Both the position numbers and the translations under genes were made by a program. Source: Thermaerobacter marianensis (GTDB lineage Bacteria; Bacillota; Sulfobacillia; DVGY01). Taken from it: a stretch of DNA of 53,718 nucleotides. Shown here piece after piece: positions 26,978-33,174 of this stretch (position 1 is the first letter of the stretch; the number at the start of each line of letters is the position of its first letter). The notes beneath the pieces are model-generated. The model searched no databases and was not told where the DNA came from. It saw only the letters and a list, made by a program, of their open reading frames with translations. The stretch is from NCBI GenBank assembly GCA_020724425.1, contig DYGY01000014.1:1-53718 (forward strand). Reading direction: 5' to 3'.

Positions 26978-27538
26978 ATGAGAAAGAAAATTTCTCTGTT
27001 GGTAATGTTGTTAATGATACTGGTCCTTGCAAGTGGTTGTGGTAGCAGTGATCCTGTTACTGAATTAACATCTACCTCTACAAGTCTTTTAAGATTCCTT
27101 AATGAAGATGAAATCGAACTTAACAGGGAACAGCTGGAGAAACTGATTAGGATATATGAAGGCTTAGATATTAAGGTCGAGGTTACTGATAAGGATGCCA
27201 GTGCTGCACTAAAAGAAATCAAGGCAGTATTGACTGCAGACCAGTGGAAGATTATTGAGGCTGATGTAAAAGAACGTGAAGCGCTAATCAAGGAACGCAG
27301 TAGTGGTAGTCTTGACCTAGCTATTCCCGGCACTACCCCCAGTTCAGGTGGTATGACTGGTGGTACTCCTAGTGGTGGTTCCTCAGGTGGTGGGGGAATG
27401 GGTGGTAAAGCTGGTGGTTCCTCTGGCGGCAGTGCTGCTGGTGGAGTAAGGCCTAGTGGTGATATGCCAAGTCAGGGAGGATCAATCTTTAGTAGGGTGT
27501 TGGCTGTACTAGATGCAGAATTGGATAGGTTGGACTAA
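26978..27538 (+). CDS. Gly-rich lipoprotein of the exporter operon
   Basis: This is a lipoprotein of about 186 residues. ATG 26978 follows TAGGAGGAG; an in-frame start at 26957 lacks a ribosome site. The signal peptide ends in LASGC. Residues 25-110 look helical, with one EELK-type charged segment resembling short regulatory lipoproteins. The region from about 112 to 165 is Gly/Ser-rich (TPSGGSSGGGGMGGKAGGSS) and ends in a short hydrophobic helix. No family is recognised. It lies 13 bases after the permease gene, so it may be an accessory or cargo of the exporter. Confidence 0.7.
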   Translation: MRKKISLLVMLLMILVLASGCGSSDPVTELTSTSTSLLRFLNEDEIELNREQLEKLIRIYEGLDIKVEVTDKDASAALKEIKAVLTADQWKIIEADVKEREALIKERSSGSLDLAIPGTTPSSGGMTGGTPSGGSSGGGGMGGKAGGSSGGSAAGGVRPSGDMPSQGGSIFSRVLAVLDAELDRLD

Positions 27539-27539
27539 T

Positions 27540-27608
27540 CTTCCGGGAGATGTCTCTCCCCGGAAGTTTGAATAGAGGCTCCCTGTTGTCGGGGAGCCCT
27601 TTGTTTTG
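27540..27608 (+). terminator. Double-hairpin terminator of the exporter operon
   Basis: CTTCCGGG/CCCGGAAG (27540-27547 with 27559-27566) is followed by GGCTCCC/GGGAGCC (27577-27583 with 27592-27598) and then CTTTGTTTT. The second hairpin with its T-run is the likely terminator. Confidence 0.75.
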
Positions 27609-27637
27609 GTAGACTAATAGAAAATGGAGGGGATTCC

Positions 27638-28751
27638 ATGTTGTTTTCCCAGTTAGGGCATAGAACTAGAAAGAAGAAGTACATAGGGATGGATTAGAAG
27701 GACTTCTATTAAGGACTGGCCTTATAGATAGTGGTTGGACAGACTATGCTAACCTTATCTGGGAAAAGGCTAAGGATAGAATAGCTGAACTTGATAGTAT
27801 CACTGTTCAGGGACAGTATCAGCATCTGGTTTCTAGCCCTGATACGGGTGAAGAATTCTTCGAGTGCAGTTGTAGAGCCTATCCAGAATGGGCCGAAACA
27901 AAAAGAGAGATTTTTCAGGAAAGAAGGGGGAAGCTAAAGGAGATATATACCCCTAATGTTAGGACAATCCAGGAATTAGCAGAAGGAAAAATGTTAGGAG
28001 TCCTGATACTAGGTGATCGCTTGCTAGATGAACATAAGTTAGAATGGCCAGTAAAGAAAGGGTTAGAGAATCTATAGGGGTTCCGGTAGGCTCTGTTGGA
28101 CCCATAGGCTTAGAAAATGTTTTTCTAATTGCAGATAAGGAAGTTATGGGTTTAAGTGAGACAGTTATAGGGGCTAATAGAGAGGATTATCACTATACAG
28201 GAGTTCAACCCGGGATAGATTTTGAGCCTGACCTTATTGAAGATGTGATAGTGATACAGGAAGGTGATAACTGTATCAGGTGTGGTTTGCCTTTAGTCAA
28301 AGGCAAAGGAATCTCTTTAGGGTATATAACAGAAGAAGGGTTTGAGGTTTCTAAAGATGGTGTTCTATAAGCACTAGTAAGTAGGTATCATGATGAGCAA
28401 GGATTACTCTTACCAGTAGACCTTAATCCTTATATTGCAGGGATTATTACTATAGGTAATCAAGACAAGGGAAAAGAAATAGCTCAAGTACTAGTTAAGC
28501 TCCTAGAAGCAGAAGGCCTTTCAACCCTATGGGATGATAGAGATGTACGCGCTGGAGTGAAATTATAAGATTTTGAGCTCTTAGGTATACCTATCTGGAT
28601 TACCCTAGGGGCTAGAGGGATCGAAACAGGAATAATTGAGGTAAGCACAAGAAGAACAGAAGAAAAAGAAGAAATTGCTTTGGAAGGGCTTGCAAGAACT
28701 GTCGATATTGTGCTACAATTGGCCAGAAATCAACAAAGAAATACGAAATAG
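27638..28751 (+). pseudogene. proS: Decayed prolyl-tRNA synthetase (bacterial type)
   Basis: Pieces of ProRS lie in order across three frames. ATG 27638 behind TGGAGGGG opens MLFSQLGHRT; a frame change near 27690 gives EGLLLRTGLIDSGWTDYANL, the N-terminal region; GQYQHLVSSPDTGEEFFECS matches the start of the editing insertion; a shift near 28044 gives GVPVGSVGPIGLENVFLIAD and NCIRCGLPL of the editing domain; the end matches the anticodon-binding domain (SRYHDEQGLLLP, then LWDDRDVRAGVKL). In-frame stops lie at 27693, 28368 and 28566, and the end is TAG 28749. About 150 residues carrying class II motifs 1-2, and the GIGVSR motif 3, are deleted. The open frame at 28044-28370 is only a fragment of this. 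A working proS must exist elsewhere. Confidence 0.85.
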
Positions 28752-28773
28752 ATAGAAGGAAATTGTCAAAAGC

Positions 28774-28820
28774 TGTCGAAATTCAAATATTAGATGTAGT
28801 ACATATGTAGTAGATATAGT
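28774..28820 (+). promoter_or_regulatory. Candidate promoter and Spo0A box for the riboswitch RNA
   Basis: TATAGT at 28815-28820 is well placed for a start at about 28827, the first G of the riboswitch. No good -35 is seen 16-18 bases upstream. TGTCGAA at 28774-28780 matches the 0A-box core and could mark an activated promoter. Both calls are weak on their own. Confidence 0.4.
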
Positions 28821-28824
28821 AGAT

Positions 28825-28913
28825 AAGGGCAAACCTAGTGAAAGCTAGGGACGCAAAGCTATGGGTCTAAGGTTCGGACACTATGATCGCCAGGCTGCCG
28901 TGATTTTGCCCTT
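28825..28913 (+). promoter_or_regulatory. Cyclic di-GMP-I riboswitch (GEMM)
   Basis: P1 is AAGGGCAAA (28825-28833) with TTTGCCCTT (28905-28913). Next come CCTAGT-GAAA-GCTAGG with its GNRA tetraloop, the conserved GACGCAAAGC, then GGGTCTAAGG, and a second arm closing with GATCGCCAGGCTGCCG, as expected for the tetraloop receptor side. Order, spacing and invariant blocks match the class I c-di-GMP aptamer. The 3' strand of P1 shares CCCTT (28909-28913) with the 5' arm of the following terminator, so ligand binding should prevent termination, an ON switch. Confidence 0.93.
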
Positions 28914-28937
28914 AACTTCTTAAGGGTTTTTATTTTT
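28909..28937 (+). terminator. Riboswitch expression-platform terminator
   Basis: CCCTTAA (28909-28915) pairs with TTAAGGG (28920-28926) around CTTC, followed by TTTTTATTTTT. It overlaps the riboswitch P1 helix and is mutually exclusive with it. Confidence 0.9.
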
Positions 28938-29142
28938 CCCGGGTTTTCCTTGCCCAAAGTGAACAATTGGTTAACTAACTAGAGAGATTGGACAACTAAC
29001 AGCCTTGCCCACAAGGTACAGCTCCGCGCTGGCTCAAACTTTCAGTTGTCCAAGAATGACACCCATCTCGCCCGTGGGACATCTCTGCTGGTTATGCGCC
29101 CTAAAGGCCAATTGCTCCCTCAGACCTTCAGGAAACCCGGGG
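28938..29142 (+). ncRNA. Compact ~205-nt structured RNA, family unidentified
   Basis: No open frame fits this stretch, but it folds tightly. Outer helix: CCCGGGTTTTCCT (28938-28950) with AGGAAACCCGGG (29130-29141), one bulged T. Next: CAATTGG/CCAATTG (28964-28970 with 29108-29114), AGAGAT/ATCTCT (28983-28988 with 29081-29086), and a perfect 10-bp TTGGACAACT/AGTTGTCCAA (28988-28997 with 29044-29053). Inside are CCTTG/CAAGG (29003 with 29012) and CAGC/GCTG (29019 with 29028); a further arm CCCA/TGGG spans 29062-29078. Size and nested layout recall raiA-type RNAs of Bacillota, but I cannot confirm the family. It begins right at the riboswitch terminator's T-run, so its synthesis should depend on c-di-GMP. 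Confidence 0.7.
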
Positions 29143-29237
29143 AATTTATTTATGAACTATTAAGGGACTCATGGTTAGTGCTTATTTTTTAAAGTGAATT
29201 CGGTACATTGGCAGTCTAATAATGACTATCATTCTTT

Positions 29238-29281
29238 GACTCACCGTTAGACTAGAAGTGTTCTAATGGTAGGTCTTTTTT
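29238..29281 (+). terminator. Terminator between the structured RNA and the exopolysaccharide genes
   Basis: A 14-position stem (29238-29251 with 29262-29275) has 13 pairs, two of them G-T, and one mismatch, with a 10-nt loop, then six Ts. It would end the riboswitch and ncRNA transcript before the exopolysaccharide operon. The gap 29143-29237 holds nothing else I can recognise. Confidence 0.7.
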
Positions 29282-29283
29282 AA

Positions 29284-29436
29284 TGTATGTAAAAGAACCG
29301 AAGAAATCTCTGGTTAGTTGTTGTTTTGGATGAACAGGGTAAGCAAGATGAGAAAGTAGAGGTCTATCTCTCTGAATATAGAGAAGACTATCAAGAAGTT
29401 ATTCAGGAAAAGAAACTTCTGATGGGTAAACTCTAA
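29284..29436 (+). pseudogene. Short frameshifted ORF remnant
   Basis: ATG 29284 opens MYVKEPKKSLV; after one frame change near 29315 the reading continues VVVLDEQGKQDEKVEVYLSE to a TAA at 29434. The charged, protein-like composition suggests a small decayed gene, but no family is recognised and no ribosome site precedes it. Confidence 0.25.
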
Positions 29437-29483
29437 GGGGAATTAACTCGATAGTATTTGTAGGTTGATTTTTTGGGGGATAG

Positions 29484-30155
29484 ATGGAAATGGAAACAGA
29501 GATCGATCTACGAGAATATCTTAAGATTATCAGGCAGAGGTTCTGGGTAGTGGTCCTAGTTACTGTTATGGCTGTGGCTATTAGTGGTGTACTAAGTACT
29601 TTTGTAGTGACCCCTACTTATGAAGCCTCTACCTCTCTAGTGGTTAGACAGGAGTATACAGAGCTAGATGAGTATAATGCCTTAATGCTAAACAGGCAGA
29701 TGGTTTCCACTTATAGTGAGTTAGTAAAGAGTCGTAGGGTTAGCGAACAGGTTATTGATAGGCTTGAACTAGATATGAATTATGAACAGTTAACTAAAAG
29801 TGTTTCTGTGGTTCAGGTGAAGAATACGGAGATGTTTAAGATTATTGTTCAAGATAGGGATAAGGAGAGAGCTGAGGATATAGCCAAAGCCTATACAGAG
29901 GTTTTTAGTGAGGTTCTTAAGGGCATGGGAATTGCGGTGGATGTGGTGGTTGTGGATCAAGCAAAGGCTTTAGAGAGTCCGGTTAAGCCTAATCGGGTTT
30001 TAAACTTGGCTATAGCTTTAGTGTTTGGCTTGATGATAGGGATATTTCTAGTTTTCTTGCTAGCATACTTTGATACCTCAATGAAGAATGAAAAGGATGT
30101 ACAGAGGTATCTTGATTTGCCTGTTCTTGCTGATGTACCAAATATGGATGATTAG
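29484..30155 (+). CDS. Wzz-type chain-length regulator / BY-kinase activator (copy 1)
   Basis: This 223-residue membrane protein has a Wzz domain: a short cytoplasmic start with IDLREYLKIIRQRFWVV, transmembrane helix 1 (about 20-41), an extracellular region with TSLVVRQEYTELDEYNAL, and helix 2 (about 173-195) after the Pro-rich PVKPNRVLN. Such proteins set polymer length and activate their partner tyrosine kinase, encoded 9 bases downstream. ATG 29484 follows TTGGGGGA. It opens the exopolysaccharide cluster behind the riboswitch region, but no clear promoter of its own is visible. Confidence 0.92.
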   Translation: MEMETEIDLREYLKIIRQRFWVVVLVTVMAVAISGVLSTFVVTPTYEASTSLVVRQEYTELDEYNALMLNRQMVSTYSELVKSRRVSEQVIDRLELDMNYEQLTKSVSVVQVKNTEMFKIIVQDRDKERAEDIAKAYTEVFSEVLKGMGIAVDVVVVDQAKALESPVKPNRVLNLAIALVFGLMIGIFLVFLLAYFDTSMKNEKDVQRYLDLPVLADVPNMDD

Positions 30156-30164
30156 GGGTTTGGG

Positions 30165-30863
30165 GTGAGGCCAGTGTTAAAGAGGAACAAGGATGAGAAC
30201 AGAAATGGTTATAAGGGTAAGCTTTTGCCGGAACTTCATCCTAAGGAGCCTGCAGCTGAGGCATATCGTTTGTTAAGAAGCAACTTACGATATATGAGTG
30301 TTGATAATCCTCCTCGTTCGTTTCTTGTTACAAGTGCTATGCCAGGTGAAGGCAAGTCTTTAACTGCAGCAAATCTCGCTATTTCCATGGCTCTTGTAGG
30401 GTCTAAGACGTTGTTGCTTGATGGAGATTTGAGAATTCCTAGTGTTCATGAAGTCTTTGGTGTTGATAATCGTTTTGGTTTTACCACTAAAGTACTTGAA
30501 GGGGGATCTTGGGCTAATATTGTTACCAAGGTTGAGATTGAAAATCTAGATATTTGCACTAGTGGACCTTTGCCTCCGAATCCAGCGGAATTGCTTGGAG
30601 CCAGAAGAACCCATAACGCTTTAAGAGAAGCTAGTGCTGATTATGCACAGGTTATAATTGATGGCCCTCCAGTATTAGGAGTGAGTGAATCTTTGAGCCT
30701 AGCCAAAATGGTTGATGGGGTCATACTGGTAGTAAGAGCCAAGAAAACCTCCCATATTGCAGCTGTTGAAGCTAAGGAACGTTTGGAACAGGTAGGTGCA
30801 AGGATTTTAGGTGTGGTTTTAGGTGATACAGACATAAAGAATTCAGTTTATTATGGCTATTAG
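30165..30863 (+). CDS. BY-type tyrosine kinase CpsD/CapB-like (copy 1)
   Basis: This 232-residue autophosphorylating kinase acts with the preceding Wzz protein to control exopolysaccharide assembly. Walker A is AMPGEGKSLTAANLA (residues 58-72), Walker A' is TLLLDGDLRIPS (82-93) and Walker B is VIIDGPPVLG. EAYRLLRSNLRY near residue 32 is the conserved activation helix. The C-terminal Tyr cluster is small, NSVYYGY, with three Tyr. GTG 30165 is used, after AGGGG. The cluster encodes a second copy at 38719. Confidence 0.92.
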   Translation: MRPVLKRNKDENRNGYKGKLLPELHPKEPAAEAYRLLRSNLRYMSVDNPPRSFLVTSAMPGEGKSLTAANLAISMALVGSKTLLLDGDLRIPSVHEVFGVDNRFGFTTKVLEGGSWANIVTKVEIENLDICTSGPLPPNPAELLGARRTHNALREASADYAQVIIDGPPVLGVSESLSLAKMVDGVILVVRAKKTSHIAAVEAKERLEQVGARILGVVLGDTDIKNSVYYGY

Positions 30864-30889
30864 GGAATTTTGAAAATAAAGAAGGAATT

Positions 30890-30946
30890 AAGGCATCTTC
30901 GGGGAAGTACCTGCATAAGTACGGTATGAGGAGGTGTCTTTTATTT
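30890..30946 (+). terminator. Possible terminator after the first kinase gene
   Basis: AAGGCATCTTC (30890-30900) pairs with GGAGGTGTCTT (30930-30940) over 11 positions including three G-T pairs. An inner GTAC/GTAC helix lies in the loop, and TTATTTTCTT follows. The remaining 140 bases before the FBPase gene show nothing clear. Confidence 0.5.
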
Positions 30947-31090
30947 TCTTCAGTCACTGAAGTGTTTCCTGCGGGAGTATTTCATACTCGTCACAGCTTT
31001 CTAAATATCTATTCCGCATATTCATTCCTGTAATTATCTTTCAACTACATAATCCATACTCCCATCCATCAGAATGCCTAGGGGGTTATC

Positions 31091-32194
31091 ATGATGAAGA
31101 TAACGGTGAGTGTCATTAAGGCAGACATTGGGGGTTTTGTTGGTCATTCTAGTGTTCATCCCAGATTGCTTGAAACTGCAGATGCTAAGTTGGAGCAAGC
31201 CAAATTAGAGGGCATGCTGATTGATTATCATGTTACTCATGTGGGTGATGATCTCAACCTGATAATGACACATAAGTTAGGTGTTGATGCAGAAGAGATT
31301 CATCAGCTTGCTTGGGATACCTTTCTAGCTTGTACAGAGGAAGCCAAGAAATTGAAGCTTTATGGTGCTGGACAGGATCTCTTGTCGGATGCCTTTTCTG
31401 GAAACATTAAGGGTATGGGTCCTGGTTTTGCTGAAATGGAGTTTGAGGAGCGGACTAGTGAGCCTTTGCTTGTTTTTATGGCAGATAAGACTGAACCTGG
31501 TGCCTGGAACTATCCTCTTTATAAGATGTTTGCAGATCCCTTTAATACAGCAGGGTTAGTGATTGATCCTAAGATGCATGAGGGTTTCATTTTTGAAGTT
31601 CATGATTTGCAGGAGAATAGCAGGGTACAGTTGGGGGCACCTGAAGAGTTGTATGATCTTTTGGTATTTCTTGGAGCTCCTAGTAGGTATGCTGTTAAGT
31701 ATGTCTATCATAAGCAATCGGGCGAGATTGCTGCAGCATCTAGTACTCAAAAGCTGAATATGCTGGCAGGGCGTTATGTGGGTAAGGATGATCCTGTCTT
31801 GATTGTTAGAGCGCAGAATGGAATGCCTGCTGTAGGGGAGGTGCTAGAGCCTTTTTCTAATCCCCATTTGGTAAGTGGCTGGATGAGAGGATCGCATGTG
31901 GGTCCATTAATCCCCGTCAGTGTTAACCAAAGTGCTCCGACTAGATTTGATGGCCCACCAAGGGTAGTTGGTTTAGGTTTTCAGTTGAGCAGTGGAGAAT
32001 TAGTTGGTCCTCAGGACTTCTTTGCTGATGTTGCTTTTGAGAAAGCCAGACAGAAGGCCTTAGATATTGCTGACTATTTAAGACAGTTAGGACCGTTTGA
32101 ACCCCACCGCTTGCCTCTAAGTGATATGGAGTACACCACTATGCCTCAGGTAATGAATAAGCTAAAGGGTCGCTTTACTAAAATAGACAAATAA
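31091..32194 (+). CDS. Fructose-1,6-bisphosphate aldolase/phosphatase (class V, archaeal type)
   Basis: This 367-residue bifunctional enzyme condenses triose phosphates and dephosphorylates the product to fructose 6-phosphate, making gluconeogenesis one-way. The N-terminus ITVSVIKADIGGFVGHSSVH carries the metal-binding Asp and His of the family. Further motifs are THVGDDLNLIMTH near residue 50, GPGFAEMEFEERTSEP and DGPPRVVGLGFQLSSGELVG near 298. The length matches the archaeal and deep-branching bacterial enzymes. Start ATG 31091 follows TAGGGGG. It is set inside the exopolysaccharide cluster, where it may help supply hexose phosphate for polymer building. Confidence 0.95.
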   Translation: MMKITVSVIKADIGGFVGHSSVHPRLLETADAKLEQAKLEGMLIDYHVTHVGDDLNLIMTHKLGVDAEEIHQLAWDTFLACTEEAKKLKLYGAGQDLLSDAFSGNIKGMGPGFAEMEFEERTSEPLLVFMADKTEPGAWNYPLYKMFADPFNTAGLVIDPKMHEGFIFEVHDLQENSRVQLGAPEELYDLLVFLGAPSRYAVKYVYHKQSGEIAAASSTQKLNMLAGRYVGKDDPVLIVRAQNGMPAVGEVLEPFSNPHLVSGWMRGSHVGPLIPVSVNQSAPTRFDGPPRVVGLGFQLSSGELVGPQDFFADVAFEKARQKALDIADYLRQLGPFEPHRLPLSDMEYTTMPQVMNKLKGRFTKIDK

Positions 32195-32308
32195 ATTTTG
32201 GGCATATTGGATATTCTAAGCAGGATTAGGTAAATTAGGGGAGAATTTAAACCAATTACTGTATCTTTTACGGGCGATTGGTAATCTATTTGAGGGGCGA
32301 TTAGCTTA

Positions 32309-33088
32309 ATGTATGATATGCATTCTCATATTCTACCTGGTATAGATGATGGCGCAGATAGCTGGGATGAAGCTGTCGCTATGGCCAAAATTGCTGAACA
32401 GGATGGAACACGGGTCTTAGTGGCGACGAGCCACTTCTACGAAGAGGTTTGGCCAAATTCGCCAGAGAGTATCATTGATTTAACGAGGGAACTAGGAGAG
32501 AAGCTAGAGGAGGAAGGAGTTAGCATAAAGGTCATCCCTGCCATGGAGGTCTATATAACCAGGGAATTGGCTGATTTGTATAAAGACCAAAGACTCCTCA
32601 CTATAAACGATAACAAGAGATATCTGTTGGTTGAGTTACCAACTCAGGAATTCCCAACCTATACAGAACAAGTGCTCTTTCAACTTCAGGTGTTGGGTGT
32701 GACCCCTATAATTGCTCACCCAGAAAGAAATCCGGAGGTGTTTACAAGACCGGAACGTCTTGAAGCTATGGTTGAAAGAGGTATTCTAGTACAGATTAAT
32801 GCTGGTAGTCTTTTAGGGAATAATGGTAGGGAAGTGCAAAAGTTTACAGAGATGCTTATGCAAGATAATTTAGTGCATTTGCTTGGCTCTGATGCTCACG
32901 GGAGCGAAAAAAGAAGACCTTTGGTGCATAAAGCAATTAAAAGAATTGAAGCTATTCTTCCACAGGATAAGGCTAATGCTATTGTTGCAGAGAATCCTCG
33001 TAAAGTTATTGCCGGGGAAGATGTGGAGGTACTTCGTCCTAAATATACTCAAAGATCTAGAAAGAAAGGTTTCTTGGGCCTCTGGTAG
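32309..33088 (+). CDS. CpsB/YwqE-type protein tyrosine phosphatase (PHP fold)
   Basis: This 259-residue metal-dependent phosphatase removes phosphate from BY-kinases. The PHP signature is at the start, MYDMHSHILPGIDDGADSWD, with later metal ligands in ATSHFYEEVWPN, IIAHPERNPEVF and LGSDAHGSEKRRP (near residue 195). The family is specific to Gram-positive capsule and exopolysaccharide loci. One phosphatase presumably serves both kinases here. The 114-bp gap before it shows no clear terminator. Confidence 0.94.
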   Translation: MYDMHSHILPGIDDGADSWDEAVAMAKIAEQDGTRVLVATSHFYEEVWPNSPESIIDLTRELGEKLEEEGVSIKVIPAMEVYITRELADLYKDQRLLTINDNKRYLLVELPTQEFPTYTEQVLFQLQVLGVTPIIAHPERNPEVFTRPERLEAMVERGILVQINAGSLLGNNGREVQKFTEMLMQDNLVHLLGSDAHGSEKRRPLVHKAIKRIEAILPQDKANAIVAENPRKVIAGEDVEVLRPKYTQRSRKKGFLGLW

Positions 33089-33113
33089 AGGCTAAGATAT
33101 AGATTTTCCGGCT

Positions 33114-33141
33114 TGCCAGTTGGCTGCCAGCCAATTTGGCA
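33114..33141 (+). promoter_or_regulatory. Hairpin ahead of the second SLH gene
   Basis: TTGGCT/AGCCAA (33120-33125 with 33129-33134) is extended by TGCCA/TGGCA (33114-33118 with 33137-33141). No T-run follows. It lies 20 bases before the ribosome site AGGAGG and may affect mRNA processing or translation. Confidence 0.4.
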
Positions 33142-33174
33142 GTATTAGTTACTCACAGAGAGGAGGTGAAAAGT

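Noticed and set aside
28044-28370. Stand-alone 108-residue protein resembling a YbaK/ProX editing domain
   Set aside because: Homology to ProRS continues upstream in another frame and downstream past the stop, so it is a piece of the proS pseudogene.
28800-28824. Direct repeats of GTAGTA-like units suggesting a repeat array
   Set aside because: They are few, irregular and short, and fit an AT-rich promoter region; no CRISPR-like spacer pattern exists.
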